Shown: piece after piece, positions 1-8,789 of the stretch
How the letters are laid out: every line of letters starts with the position of its first letter
Numbering within the stretch: position 1 is the stretch's first letter
Origin: Phenylobacterium deserti
GTDB taxonomy: Bacteria; Pseudomonadota; Alphaproteobacteria; Caulobacterales; Caulobacteraceae
Assembly: GCA_945874825.1 (NCBI GenBank)
Contig: CAMCIK010000001.1
Span: 62,001 to 126,000 of the forward strand
DNA: 64,000 nucleotides
Reading direction: 5' to 3'
Notes under the pieces: model-generated
Database searches by the model: none
What the model saw: only the letters and a program-made list of their open reading frames with translations
What the model was told of the DNA's origin: nothing
Program-made: the position numbers and the translations under genes

Positions 1-1128
1 AAGGGCGAGGAGGGCGGGCCCGTCCTGATCGCCTACGCCGTCAAGGCCAACCCCAACCTGTCGGTCCTGGCCACCCTCGCCCGGCTCGGCGCAGGCGCAG
101 ATACGGTTTCCGAGGGCGAGATCCGGCGCGCCCTCGCGGCCGGCATTCCGGCCAGCAGGATCGTCTTCTCCGGCGTCGGCAAGCAGGCCGGTGAGATCGC
201 CTTCGCCCTCGACGCCGGAATCTCGGAGATCAACGTGGAGTCCGAGCCCGAGATGCGGCTGGTCTCCCAGGTGGCGCAGCGGGTCGGCCGTCCCGCCAGG
301 ATCGCCTTCCGGGTCAATCCGGACGTCGTCGCGGGAGGACACGCCAAGATCTCCACCGGCGGCGCCGAAGACAAGTTCGGGGTCTCCTTCTCCGAGGCTG
401 AGCGGCTGTACGCAGAGGCAGGGTCCGATCCCTGGCTGGAGCCGGTGGGGCTGACCTGCCACATTGGCAGCCAGATCAGCGACCTGGCGCCCATGGAGGC
501 CGCCTTCCGCCGCATGCGGGAACTGGTGGAGCGCCTGCGCGCCCGAGGCCTTTCGGTCCGCCGGCTCGACCTGGGGGGCGGGTTGGGCGTTCCCTATTTC
601 AACCAGCCGGAGCCGCCGTCGCCAGCCGACTACGCGGCCATGGTCACACGGGTCACGGACGGACTTGGGATCGGCCTTGCCTTCGAGCCTGGCCGGCTTA
701 TCGCCGCCAATGCGGGCGTCCTCCTGGCCCAGGTGCTGCACATCCATGAAAGACCAGAAGGCCGCCGCTTCGTGGTTCTGGATGCTGCGATGAACGATCT
801 GATCCGGCCGGCCATGTACGACGCCTATCACGACCTTCGCCCGGTCCACCCCCGGACTGGGGCCCTGTCCGCCTTCGACGTGGTCGGCCCGGTCTGCGAG
901 ACAAGCGATACCTTCACCCGCGACCGCGACCTGCCTCCGCTCGAGGCCGGGGACCTGGTGGCCTTCATGAGCGCGGGTGCCTATGGCGCGTCGATGGCCA
1001 GCGAGTACAACAGCCGGCTCCTGGTTCCGGAGGTCCTTGTCCGGGGTTCGAACTGGGCCTTGGTGCGGCCCCGTCCCACCTATGAGGACATGATGTCGCG
1101 GGAAGCCATGCCGCCCTGGCTGGACTAA
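1..1128 (+). CDS. lysA: Diaminopimelate decarboxylase, 5'-truncated by the window
   Basis: PLP-dependent decarboxylation of meso-diaminopimelate to L-lysine, the last step of lysine synthesis, in the cytoplasm. The frame is open from base 1. It carries the fold-III PLP lysine in YAVKANPN (codon 43-45), the HIGSQI strand, the glycine loop LDLGGGLGVPY, and the C-terminal substrate and PLP motif CETSDTF followed by GAYGASMASEYNSR. About 375 codons are present, so only roughly the first 40-50 residues of a typical enzyme of about 420 are missing. Its TAA stop interlocks with the TAG stop of the convergent phosphoribosyltransferase gene. Confidence 0.97.
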   Translation, partial: KGEEGGPVLIAYAVKANPNLSVLATLARLGAGADTVSEGEIRRALAAGIPASRIVFSGVGKQAGEIAFALDAGISEINVESEPEMRLVSQVAQRVGRPARIAFRVNPDVVAGGHAKISTGGAEDKFGVSFSEAERLYAEAGSDPWLEPVGLTCHIGSQISDLAPMEAAFRRMRELVERLRARGLSVRRLDLGGGLGVPYFNQPEPPSPADYAAMVTRVTDGLGIGLAFEPGRLIAANAGVLLAQVLHIHERPEGRRFVVLDAAMNDLIRPAMYDAYHDLRPVHPRTGALSAFDVVGPVCETSDTFTRDRDLPPLEAGDLVAFMSAGAYGASMASEYNSRLLVPEVLVRGSNWALVRPRPTYEDMMSREAMPPWLD

Positions 1129-1661
1129 GCCTCCGGCAGGGCACCAATCCAGGGCAGGGTCCGGTAGGCGCCTGCCGCATCCATGCCATACCCGACGAGA
1201 AACCTATCCGGTGCCTCCCAGGCGAAGGCATCCGGCGGACGGCGGCCCGGCCGCGACGGCGGCTTCAGGGCGAAGACAACCGTCAGGACCTCAGAGGCAC
1301 CCGCCTTGAGGACCAGCGCCCTTGCGGCCTCCAGGGAGTTCCCGGTCTCCAGGACATCGTCGAGGATCAGCACCTGCCGACCCGCAAGGGGACGCTGCAG
1401 GCCGGCGACGACCGCCCCGGTGCCGGAACTCTGGGTCCCGTCGCCGTAGGAGGACATCCAGATGGCGTCGAAGCTCAGGGGCCGGCCCAGGTTGGCGAGG
1501 GCCCGGGTCAAGTCCGAAGCGAACCAGATGCCTCCAGTCAGCAGGCATACGGCGATGGCGTCCGGCGCGAGACGAGGTGCAAGCCGGGCCGCCAGGCCCC
1601 GGACCGCGGCGGCGATCTCGGGCTCCGTGAGGAGGGGTTCCGGCGGTGCCGGCTCAGTCAT
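1125..1661 (-). CDS. hpt: Purine (hypoxanthine-type) phosphoribosyltransferase
   Basis: Purine salvage enzyme transferring phosphoribose from PRPP to hypoxanthine or guanine. The PRPP-binding loop is visible as LILDDVLETGNSL, where the two acidic residues and TG are diagnostic of type I phosphoribosyltransferases. The length of 178 aa fits the family. An upstream in-frame ATG at 1775 exists, but the extra 38 residues are proline/arginine-rich and lie inside the upstream gene, so the ATG at 1661 (MTEPAPPEP) is preferred. That start overlaps the end of the zinc-ribbon gene by 8 bp, so the two genes are probably co-transcribed. Exact base preference cannot be read from the sequence. Confidence 0.88.
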   Translation of the reverse strand: MTEPAPPEPLLTEPEIAAAVRGLAARLAPRLAPDAIAVCLLTGGIWFASDLTRALANLGRPLSFDAIWMSSYGDGTQSSGTGAVVAGLQRPLAGRQVLILDDVLETGNSLEAARALVLKAGASEVLTVVFALKPPSRPGRRPPDAFAWEAPDRFLVGYGMDAAGAYRTLPWIGALPEA

Positions 1662-2523
1662 GGGCGGGAGGCGCACCTGCCGGCGGGGTCGCTTTGGCAG
1701 GTTGAGCCGCCGGAGGGGCCACCCCGGTGGGCGCGGGGCCAGGAGTGGGGCCGGATCCATGAGCAGGGGCGGCACCCGTCACCTTGCCAGTCGCGGGCGG
1801 GTGCGAGACGAAGGTCAGGGCGACACTGGCCACGCCGGGAGGCGGGTTCCGGACCAGGACCTGGAAATAGCGGGTCTGGAGGGGTGGAAGGGTATCGACT
1901 GGCTTCGAGACGAGGGTCGAGAGGATCGCGCCCCGGGCGTCGACCAGGGTGACCTGGAGCGGCGCCGCCGGCGTCGGCTTGTCACGTTCGTTCCGGATCC
2001 GGCCGGAGACGCCCAGAATGGCCTGACCGTTCTGGACGGCCGGGGAGACGCGCACCTGCTCGATCACCAGGCCGACGCCGTTCACCGAGACCCCGGCGGC
2101 GGCGTAAAGGGCCGCGGTCTTGGGCCACAGGCGGACAATGGGGTTGCGGAACAGGGCGACCCCGACGGCGATCAGGGCCAGCACCGCCGCCAGGCCCGCC
2201 CAGACCAGGCGGGAAGATAGCCCGGGCTTACCCTTTCCCTTACCCTTGCGGCCAGAGACCGGGGGCGGAATCATGGGCTCCAGGTCCTCGAAGGCGTCAG
2301 GCGCCGACGGTTCCGGTTCAGGAATGACGATAGGGGGCGCTTCCGGGTTCTTGGGGGCCGGCGGCGGCGGGGGTACCTCTTCCCAGGGTTCGAGCTCGCC
2401 ATCCGCACGGCGGGCCGTCCACTTATGGTGGCAGGCGACGCAGCGGACGGTCCGTCCGCCGGTGGGAATCTTGGCGGAACCGACGGCGTACCGTGCAGAG
2501 CATCTCGGGCAGGTCAGGATCAT
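1654..2523 (-). CDS. MJ0042-type zinc-ribbon, single-pass membrane protein (DUF3426-like)
   Basis: The N-terminus MILTCPRCSARY...VRCVACHHKW holds two CxxC knuckles typical of the MJ0042 zinc ribbon. A proline/glutamate-rich linker follows, then one transmembrane segment (around residues 120-140, LVWAGLAAVLALIAVGVALF) and a C-terminal domain of about 120 residues resembling DUF3426. It ends in an Ala/Pro-rich tail. The start was placed at 2523 because the zinc ribbon begins directly after this ATG; the ATG at 2553 would only add ten non-conserved residues. The zinc end should be cytoplasmic and the DUF3426 part periplasmic. Function is unknown. It overlaps hpt and is divergent from ftsE. Confidence 0.82.
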   Translation of the reverse strand: MILTCPRCSARYAVGSAKIPTGGRTVRCVACHHKWTARRADGELEPWEEVPPPPPAPKNPEAPPIVIPEPEPSAPDAFEDLEPMIPPPVSGRKGKGKGKPGLSSRLVWAGLAAVLALIAVGVALFRNPIVRLWPKTAALYAAAGVSVNGVGLVIEQVRVSPAVQNGQAILGVSGRIRNERDKPTPAAPLQVTLVDARGAILSTLVSKPVDTLPPLQTRYFQVLVRNPPPGVASVALTFVSHPPATGKVTGAAPAHGSGPTPGPAPTGVAPPAAQPAKATPPAGAPPAHD

Positions 2524-2715
2524 GGTGTGCGGCGCCAGACCATCGTCATACACCCCCTCGGGGGCTCTTGTTTGGGAATTACGCTTTCAAGGTTAACAGA
2601 TAACAGCGACCGATCCGAGCGCGATGCGCAGACCCTCCGATGCTCGGGATGCACGACAGGGAAGGGTCTGTGCTAGACTTACCTCTGTCATCTTCCCCAG
2701 CCCAGCGGCAACGCC

Positions 2716-3411
2716 TTGTCTGACCCCGCGCCTCCTTCCTCCCCGCCGATCGCCCTGAGGCTGACCGGGCTGTCCGCCCCACAGCGCGCGGGAACCGATG
2801 GGCTGGAAGGCGTGAACCTCGATGTCCCTGAAGGCGGGTTCATGCTTGTGCACGGCGAGGCGGGTGCAGGAAAGACCCTGCTCATGGCCATGGCGGGCCT
2901 CGCACTTCGGCCGGGTGCCGGACGAATCCAGTTGTTCGGACTGGACCCGTGGGGCGTTTCGCGACAGGGCCGGGCCCGCCTCCGCCGACGCCTGGGACTG
3001 GTCTTCCAGGACCTCAGTCTCATCGACGACATGACCGTGGCGGAGAACGCCGCCTTGCCCATGCGGATCGCCGGCGTCCGGCCGGAGGTCCTGCGCCGCG
3101 ACGTAGGCGAACTCCTGACCTGGATGGGACTGGCCGGGAAGGCTGCGGCTCGGCCGGGTGACCTCAACCATGACGAATGCCAGAGGCTTGCCGTCGCTCG
3201 CGCTGTCGCCGGGCGGCCCGAGATCATCCTTGCGGACGAGCCGGTCGGCTGGATGGGGCCGGAGGCTGCCGCCCGGGTACTGAGGCTGCTGCTCCAGCTC
3301 AACCGCCAGGGCGTAACGCTGGTCATGGCGAGCCGAAATCCAGACCTGGTGCCAGCGCCCCAGAAGCTCGAACTGGTCCGGGGACGTCCCCGACCGGAGG
3401 CACGGCCATGA
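2716..3411 (+). CDS. ftsE: FtsE-like ABC transporter ATPase of the cell-division FtsEX complex
   Basis: Cytoplasmic nucleotide-binding partner of FtsX, which links the divisome to peptidoglycan hydrolases. Walker A (GEAGAGKT), the Q-loop region (VFQDLSLIDDMTVAEN) and Walker B (IILADEP) are intact. However, the ABC signature reads LNHDECQR instead of LSGGEQQR, the D-loop reads GWMG, and the switch histidine is absent (ASRN in place of ATHD). The start is TTG at 2716 after a 190-bp gap; no strong Shine-Dalgarno is seen. The ftsX start overlaps the stop (ATGA). The identity rests mainly on the coupled FtsX; ATPase activity may be reduced. Confidence 0.85.
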   Translation: MSDPAPPSSPPIALRLTGLSAPQRAGTDGLEGVNLDVPEGGFMLVHGEAGAGKTLLMAMAGLALRPGAGRIQLFGLDPWGVSRQGRARLRRRLGLVFQDLSLIDDMTVAENAALPMRIAGVRPEVLRRDVGELLTWMGLAGKAAARPGDLNHDECQRLAVARAVAGRPEIILADEPVGWMGPEAAARVLRLLLQLNRQGVTLVMASRNPDLVPAPQKLELVRGRPRPEARP

Positions 3412-4247
3412 AGCTTCAACTGCCGCAGGGCTTCGCCACCTTCCTGATCCTGGCGGCGCTGACGGCGCTTGCGGGCTTGTGCGCCCTCGGCGGCGCGACC
3501 GTTCTTGAGCGCACCGAAGTTTGGCGCACGCGACTCGCCGGCGAAATGACCGTCGCGATCCGGCCGGCACCTGCTGGAACCTCCGACACAGAGGTTATCC
3601 GGGCCGCCGAGATTCTCGCCGGGACCCAGGGAGTGGCAGAAGTGCGGGTCCTGGATCGAAGCCGCGTCGCGGGCCTGCTCGCGCCCTGGACAGCGGGTGC
3701 CCGCGGACCCGACCTCGCCATCCTGCCGCGGCTGATCGCGGTCGACCTCGACATCCGTGCGCCCGCCCAACGGCAAGGGCTTGCGGATGCGCTGAGTGCC
3801 GCGGGAATCCGCGCCATCGTCGACGACCACCAGGGCTGGCGCAGGACCGCCCTCGACCTGCGCCGGCAGGCCGCTGCACCCCTGCTTGGCGGACTCGCCG
3901 CCTGCCTGGCGGGACTGGCGGCGGCGGGAAGCCTTTCCGTGGGCCGGGAGGCCGAACGCCGCGGCCAGGCCCTGCGTACGCGCCTGCGCCTCGGGGAGTC
4001 GCCGGGCGACTGCGTCCGGAGCCTCTTCCTCTCCTGCGTCCCGGAGCTTGGCCTGGGCACCCTCGTGGGAGGGCTGATTGCCGCCGCCCTGGGCCTGGCG
4101 TCCGGTCTGGCGACCCCTGGCGCGAATGCCGCGACCCTCGCGCAGCCGGCGATTATTCTCGGGGCGGCGACCGCCCTCTGTGCCGTCGTCGCCGTTGCCT
4201 TCGCCCTTGTCACCGCCCTCAGGCGGACCCGGGACATGGAGCCATGA
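3408..4247 (+). CDS. ftsX: FtsX-like permease subunit of the FtsEX division complex
   Basis: Polytopic inner-membrane partner of FtsE. The 279-aa product has an N-terminal membrane segment (FATFLILAALTALAGLCALGG), then a periplasmic domain of roughly 130 residues containing the VLERTEVWR start. A further cluster of three hydrophobic segments follows (around residues 150-170, 210-235 and 240-265). That one-plus-three arrangement is typical of FtsX. The ATG at 3408 overlaps the ftsE stop by 4 bp, and its own stop overlaps the ydcF ATG by 4 bp, which indicates translational coupling. Confidence 0.88.
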   Translation: MKLQLPQGFATFLILAALTALAGLCALGGATVLERTEVWRTRLAGEMTVAIRPAPAGTSDTEVIRAAEILAGTQGVAEVRVLDRSRVAGLLAPWTAGARGPDLAILPRLIAVDLDIRAPAQRQGLADALSAAGIRAIVDDHQGWRRTALDLRRQAAAPLLGGLAACLAGLAAAGSLSVGREAERRGQALRTRLRLGESPGDCVRSLFLSCVPELGLGTLVGGLIAAALGLASGLATPGANAATLAQPAIILGAATALCAVVAVAFALVTALRRTRDMEP

Positions 4248-4861
4248 GAACCCTCGCTGCGCTCCTGGTCATCGGCCTTATCTGGGTTTGCGGCCTGATG
4301 GCCTTCGCAGACCGGATCAGCCGCCTGACCCCGGCCCCCTTGCCCCAGGCCGCAGAAGGGGTCGTCGTCCTGACCGGGGCAGGTTCGAATGCGCGCCTTG
4401 ATACGGGCATGGCGGTCCTGGAGTCCGGTCTGGCGAAGCGGCTCCTCGTCTCCGGAGTCAACCGCGAGGCGAGCCGGGAGGATATCCGCCTGGTCAGCAA
4501 GGCGGCAAAGCGGCTCTACGACTGCTGCGTGGACCTGGGATTCACCGCCGCCAATACCCTGGGCAATGCCCGGGAAGCCGCCGAATGGGCCCGGGCCATG
4601 CGGTTCCAGAGCCTGATCATCGTGACCGCCGACTATCACATGCCCAGGGCCATGCTGGAGCTGAATTCCGCCCTACCGGGGGTGAGCCTCCAGCCCTACG
4701 CGGCCGCAACGCCGGTGATCGACGCCCGGCGCTGGTGGCGCACCCGGAGCGGGGCGCGGTTGATGATCGGGGAGTACTCGAAGTACATGACAGTCCTGGG
4801 CCGCGAGACGGTCCGCCGCCTCGGTCCGCGGGCCGATGACACCCGTAAGGACGCACCTTGA
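4244..4861 (+). CDS. YdcF/DUF218-family membrane-anchored protein
   Basis: The 205-aa product has one N-terminal membrane anchor (LAALLVIGLIWVCGLMAFA) followed by a DUF218 domain. The family blocks are seen: VVVLTGAGSNARLDTGMAVLESG, LLVSGVNREAS, a TAANTLGNARE block and SLIIVTADYHMPRAM. Members of this family (ElyC/SanA/YdcF) act in envelope or peptidoglycan-precursor homeostasis, but the exact reaction is unclear. The position between ftsX and the acyltransferase gene suggests an envelope role. It starts with ATG overlapping the ftsX stop, and its TGA overlaps the TTG of plsC. Confidence 0.85.
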   Translation: MRTLAALLVIGLIWVCGLMAFADRISRLTPAPLPQAAEGVVVLTGAGSNARLDTGMAVLESGLAKRLLVSGVNREASREDIRLVSKAAKRLYDCCVDLGFTAANTLGNAREAAEWARAMRFQSLIIVTADYHMPRAMLELNSALPGVSLQPYAAATPVIDARRWWRTRSGARLMIGEYSKYMTVLGRETVRRLGPRADDTRKDAP

Positions 4862-5574
4862 TCCTGATCCGCTCACTGGTCTTCACCGTCGTATTCTATG
4901 TCTGGTCCGTGATCTACGCGATCGCCATGGTCCCGCTCCTGGTCGCGCCGCGCCGTTGGTTGCTCGCCGCCCTGCGGTTCTGGAGCCTGTCCTTGATCGT
5001 GCTCCTCCGCGTGATCTGCGGGATCCGGGTCGAGATCCGCGGACGCGAATACGCCCCCGCCGGCGACGCCCTGATCGCCCCCAAGCACCAGACCATGTTC
5101 GACGTCTTCGTCCAGTTCAGCGCCCTGAAGGGGTCCCTCTTCGTCTTCAAGAAGGAGTTGATGGCCATCCCGATCTTTGGCTGGATCGCCCTCAAGCTCG
5201 GCTCCATCGTGGTGGATCGGGCCGGACAGGCCACAGCCCTCAGGGACATGGTCCGGCGGGCGCAGGAACAGTTTCGCCTTGAGGACCGGCAACTGGTCAT
5301 CTTCCCGGAGGGCACTCGCAAGGCTCCCGGCGCGGCCCCTGACTACAAACCCGGCGTTGCGGCCCTCTACCGCGAACTCGGCGTAACGGTTCACCCGATG
5401 GCCACCAATGCAGGAATGCACTGGCCCGCACATGGCTTCCTGCGACGGCCGGGGGTGATCGTCTACGAGTTCCTCGAACCCATCCCGCCCGGCCTGAAGC
5501 GGGGCGAGTTCATGCGCCGGCTCGAGGACAGCATTGAGACCGCCTGCGGCCGCCTGCTGGCCGAGGGACTCTAG
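4858..5574 (+). CDS. plsC: 1-acyl-sn-glycerol-3-phosphate acyltransferase
   Basis: Converts lysophosphatidic acid to phosphatidic acid in phospholipid synthesis at the inner membrane. The HX4D catalytic motif is present (HQTMFD, about residue 78) and the glycerol-phosphate-binding motif reads FPEGTR. An N-terminal hydrophobic stretch (SLVFTVVFYVWSVIYAIAMV) anchors the enzyme. The length of 238 aa is normal for PlsC. The start is TTG at 4858 in a TTGA overlap with ydcF, making it the last gene of the ftsE operon. The stop forms a CTAG palindrome shared with the convergent chaC-like gene. Confidence 0.93.
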   Translation: MILIRSLVFTVVFYVWSVIYAIAMVPLLVAPRRWLLAALRFWSLSLIVLLRVICGIRVEIRGREYAPAGDALIAPKHQTMFDVFVQFSALKGSLFVFKKELMAIPIFGWIALKLGSIVVDRAGQATALRDMVRRAQEQFRLEDRQLVIFPEGTRKAPGAAPDYKPGVAALYRELGVTVHPMATNAGMHWPAHGFLRRPGVIVYEFLEPIPPGLKRGEFMRRLEDSIETACGRLLAEGL

Positions 5575-6116
5575 CGGGTCTCGAGGTCGACGACCCGCTG
5601 CAGGAGCCGCTCCATGCCCAGGTCCCGCACGCCGGCCTCCCGCAGGTGAGAGACAAGGTCCCGGAGGTAGTCGACGTTCGGACCCGAGAGGCCTCGAGCG
5701 CCGGCGATCCGTCTTGCCTGGTCGTCCTCGGTGAGGTCGCCCGCCCACTGCGGGTGTCCGGTGTCGGACAGATAGGTCAGGCAGTCGGCCCGCTGGCCCC
5801 CGTCCAGCCGAACCCGGACCCGGCCTTCGATGTAGGTCTCAGTAGGCTGCTCGCGCTCGCGCAGGTAGTCGGCGACCTGCCGCCATCGCTCGGCGGCTAC
5901 CCGATAGGCCACCCCCCGGACAGAGCCGCCGCGCACCAGGCCGAGGACCAGGCCCGGCCGTTCAGGGGTTCCCCGATGGTGAACCGAATAGATACAGAAG
6001 GCCCGGCGACGTCCGTGTAGGATGGCGGCGCGCTTCTCGACCCAATCGAAACCCGGGCGCCACATCAGTGACCCGTAGCCGAAGACCCAGTCCCCTTCAG
6101 CCGCTTCAGACCGCAT
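5571..6116 (-). CDS. Gamma-glutamylcyclotransferase (ChaC-like)
   Basis: Probably cleaves gamma-glutamyl peptides such as glutathione, releasing 5-oxoproline. The substrate-loop motif WVFGYGSLMWRPGF near the N-terminus and the catalytic-glutamate region YLREREQPTETY are those of the ChaC branch. The product is 181 aa. The frame stays open to an ATG at 6167, but the extra 17 residues are not family-like and would run into the divergent gene, so the ATG at 6116 is chosen. The substrate is not determined by the sequence. Confidence 0.88.
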   Translation of the reverse strand: MRSEAAEGDWVFGYGSLMWRPGFDWVEKRAAILHGRRRAFCIYSVHHRGTPERPGLVLGLVRGGSVRGVAYRVAAERWRQVADYLREREQPTETYIEGRVRVRLDGGQRADCLTYLSDTGHPQWAGDLTEDDQARRIAGARGLSGPNVDYLRDLVSHLREAGVRDLGMERLLQRVVDLETR

Positions 6117-6141
6117 GTCCGCCTCCCGAACCGATTCCTCC

Positions 6142-7134
6142 ATGCCCGACCCCGGGCCGTCGCGCAAACTCAGCTGGGCGGGCTTATGGGTCCCCTTCCT
6201 CGTCGCCGGCCTGCTCGTCGCAGGCTGGAGCGCAGGATGGGTCTACGCCGCCCGACAGGTCGAGGCCGGCCTGGAGCGGGGCGTCGCCAACCTCAGGGCG
6301 GCGGGGACCGAGGTCGCCTGGACCTCGAAACGCCTCTCCGGCTATCCGTTCCGCCTCAACCTGGCGCTTTCCGACCTCAGGGTCGCAACCGGGGGCTGGG
6401 TCCTGGAGACGTCGGACCTCGAGGCGCAAGCCTTCCTGCATGCACCGCGGAACTGGCTTTTGGCGACTCCCGCCGGCCTTGTGGTGACGCGTCCCGAGGG
6501 CGGCGGCCTGGAGGTCAGGGGGCGCCGGATCCTGGCGAGCTTCGCCCTTGCCGCCGAGGGGATTCCGAGAGTCTCCGTCGAGGGCCTCAGCCTGACCTAC
6601 CGGCCCTTGCCAGGTGCCCAGCCCTTCGCCCTGGCGGGAGCCGAGCGGCTGGAACTCCACCTCCGCCCAGGCCCCAATGACCAGGCTGCAGTCTTCCTGC
6701 GGCTTGAGGGCGGCGTACCTGAGCCCGGGCGTCTGTTTGCGGAACTTGGCGGCGGCGCTCCCGTTTCCGGCCAGCTGGAGGCCATCGCGGACCGGGCCTC
6801 GTTGCTGGGTCAGCCCACCGCCCTTCGCGCCTGGAGCGCGGCGGGCGGGCGCCTGGAACTGCGCCAGGCCGGACTGACGACCGGCGAGACCCGGCTGTCG
6901 GTTACCTCGCCGGGCCTTGGCGCCAGCCCGGACGGACGCCTGACGGGCCGGCTCACCCTTCGCGCGGCGGGCCCACCCGAGGTCCTGCAGGTCCTGCTCC
7001 GGCACGGGGTAATCTCTCCGGACGAGGCCGCCGGAGGGCTGGCTGCGGCCGGGCTCGCCGGGCAGAGCGCCGCCGACACCCAGATAGACGTGGAACTCTC
7101 GGCCAGAGGGGCGCGATGGGTCCGGCCGCGCTGA
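6142..7134 (+). CDS. DUF2125-domain protein, membrane-anchored
   Basis: The product of about 330 aa has one N-terminal transmembrane or signal-anchor helix (LWVPFLVAGLLVAGWSAGWV), then a beta-rich extracytoplasmic region typical of DUF2125. The family's early block is visible (WTSKRLSGYPFRLNLALSD). The start could be ATG 6115, only 1 bp from the divergent chaC start, or ATG 6142; 6142 is preferred because it leaves a short gap for both initiation regions. Neither has a clear Shine-Dalgarno. Function is unknown; an envelope location is inferred. Confidence 0.78.
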   Translation: MPDPGPSRKLSWAGLWVPFLVAGLLVAGWSAGWVYAARQVEAGLERGVANLRAAGTEVAWTSKRLSGYPFRLNLALSDLRVATGGWVLETSDLEAQAFLHAPRNWLLATPAGLVVTRPEGGGLEVRGRRILASFALAAEGIPRVSVEGLSLTYRPLPGAQPFALAGAERLELHLRPGPNDQAAVFLRLEGGVPEPGRLFAELGGGAPVSGQLEAIADRASLLGQPTALRAWSAAGGRLELRQAGLTTGETRLSVTSPGLGASPDGRLTGRLTLRAAGPPEVLQVLLRHGVISPDEAAGGLAAAGLAGQSAADTQIDVELSARGARWVRPR

Positions 7135-7179
7135 GCGGTGACACCGGCCTCGACGGACGCCAGGCCTGGGAATCGCGCG

Positions 7180-8667
7180 CTAAGCCGCGCGCCGGACGGA
7201 GGGGACCGGATTGGTGAAGGTCATGGCACCGTCCTCCAGCCGCGCGAAGCGCAGGGCGGCCATGTCCAGGGCGTAGTTCTGGTGCAGCCGCCAGGGTGCC
7301 GTCGTTCCCTGGCGGGGGAAGAGGTCGATCGACCTCTGGACGTAACCAGAGCTGAAATCCAGCCAGGGCGCCGTTTCCTGGGGCGGACCCTTGAGAATTG
7401 GCGTGCACTGGCGAAGGCTCTTGCGGCGCATATGGTTCAGGAGGCGGCAGACGTACTCGCACGTCAGGTCGCACTTCAGGGTCCAGGAGGCGTTCGTGTA
7501 GCCGAAGGCGGACGCCAGATTCGGCACCCCCGAATACATCATGCCCTTGTAACTCAGGGTCTCTGAAGGCCGCACAGCCTCGCCGTCGACCGACAGGGCA
7601 ATGCCGTTCATCGCCTCGAGTTTCAGGCCTGTGGCGGTGACGACGATGTCAGCCTCGATCTCGGCGCCGGACTTCAACCGAAGGCCCGACCCGGTGAAGG
7701 TCTCGACTTCGTCCGTGACCACCGAGGCCTGGCCGGACTTCAGCGACTCGAAGAAGTCGCCATCCGGAGCGAGGCAGAGCCTTTGGTCCCAGGGATTGTA
7801 GCGCGGTGAGAAGTGGGTCTCGACGTCGAAGTCCGGGCCAAGGGACTGGCGGGTCTGGTCGATGATCGCCTTGCGGACCTGCTCGGGCCGGCGGCGCGCC
7901 ATACGATAGAACAGCATGCCCATCAGGACGTTGCGCCACCGGATCAGGCCATAGGACAGGTGCTCAGGCAGGCTCCGACGGAGGCGTAGCGCGAAGGCGT
8001 CCTGGCCGGGCCGCCCGACGATGTAGGTCGGCGAACGCTGCAGCATGGTCACATGGCCTGCGGTGCGGGCCATCTCGGGGACAAGGGTTACCGCCGTGGC
8101 ACCGGACCCGATCACCACGACGCGCTTGCCCGCGTAGTCGAGGTCCTCCGGCCAGGCCTGGGGATGGATAATCCGGCCCCCGAACTGGTCCATGCCGGCG
8201 AAGTCGGGGGTGTAGCCGCCTGCATAGGAATAGTAACCGCCGCAGAGGAAGAGGAAGTTGCACGTGAAGGTGGCGGGACCCGTCGGGGACTGGGCCGTGA
8301 CCGTCCAGGCGGCATCCTCGGTCGACCAGGCGGCGGCGCTCACCTTGTGACCGAACCGGATGTGGGGCTCGATCCCCTCCTCGCGGGCGGTGTCGCGGAC
8401 GTAGTCAAGGATCGAGGGACCATCGGCAATGGCCCGGTCGCCAGTCCAGGGCCGGAAGGCATAGCCCAGGGTATACATGTCGGAATCCGACCGGATGCCG
8501 GGGTAGCGGAAGAGGTCCCAGGTGCCGCCGATCGCCTCGCGGCCCTCGAGCAGAACGAAGCTGCGGTCGGGACACGTGGTCTTGAGGTGTCGGGCTGCGC
8601 CGATCCCTGAGAGGCCCGCACCCACGATCACGACGTCGAAATGAGACATCGCCTGCTTCTGAGACAT
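7180..8667 (-). CDS. Flavin-containing (Baeyer-Villiger type) monooxygenase
   Basis: FAD- and NADPH-dependent oxygenation of a ketone or similar carbonyl compound. The N-terminal FAD Rossmann motif is VIVGAGLSGIG, the NADPH Rossmann motif is VVIGSGATAVT, and between them lies the Baeyer-Villiger fingerprint FxGxxxHxxxWP as FGGRIIHPQAWP. Length is 495 aa, normal for the class. The ATG at 8667 is preceded by AGGGGG at a suitable distance. It stands alone, between a convergent DUF2125 gene and a divergent acylase gene; the substrate is unknown. Confidence 0.9.
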   Translation of the reverse strand: MSQKQAMSHFDVVIVGAGLSGIGAARHLKTTCPDRSFVLLEGREAIGGTWDLFRYPGIRSDSDMYTLGYAFRPWTGDRAIADGPSILDYVRDTAREEGIEPHIRFGHKVSAAAWSTEDAAWTVTAQSPTGPATFTCNFLFLCGGYYSYAGGYTPDFAGMDQFGGRIIHPQAWPEDLDYAGKRVVVIGSGATAVTLVPEMARTAGHVTMLQRSPTYIVGRPGQDAFALRLRRSLPEHLSYGLIRWRNVLMGMLFYRMARRRPEQVRKAIIDQTRQSLGPDFDVETHFSPRYNPWDQRLCLAPDGDFFESLKSGQASVVTDEVETFTGSGLRLKSGAEIEADIVVTATGLKLEAMNGIALSVDGEAVRPSETLSYKGMMYSGVPNLASAFGYTNASWTLKCDLTCEYVCRLLNHMRRKSLRQCTPILKGPPQETAPWLDFSSGYVQRSIDLFPRQGTTAPWRLHQNYALDMAALRFARLEDGAMTFTNPVPSVRRAA

Positions 8668-8789
8668 TCAGACCCCCTATCGACCTGGAGGATCACATGA
8701 CGGTTCCCGGTCGCCGTAGCAAGACGCCTCTGTAGCTTGCCCCGCTCTGGCGTGGGGCCTAGCCTCGGCCCGGACCCCCGGGAGCCCCC

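Noticed and set aside
2524-2715. CtrA box near ftsE (TTAC and TTAAC sequences around 2578-2597)
   Set aside because: Spacing between the half-sites is 10 rather than 7 bases, so the consensus is not met.
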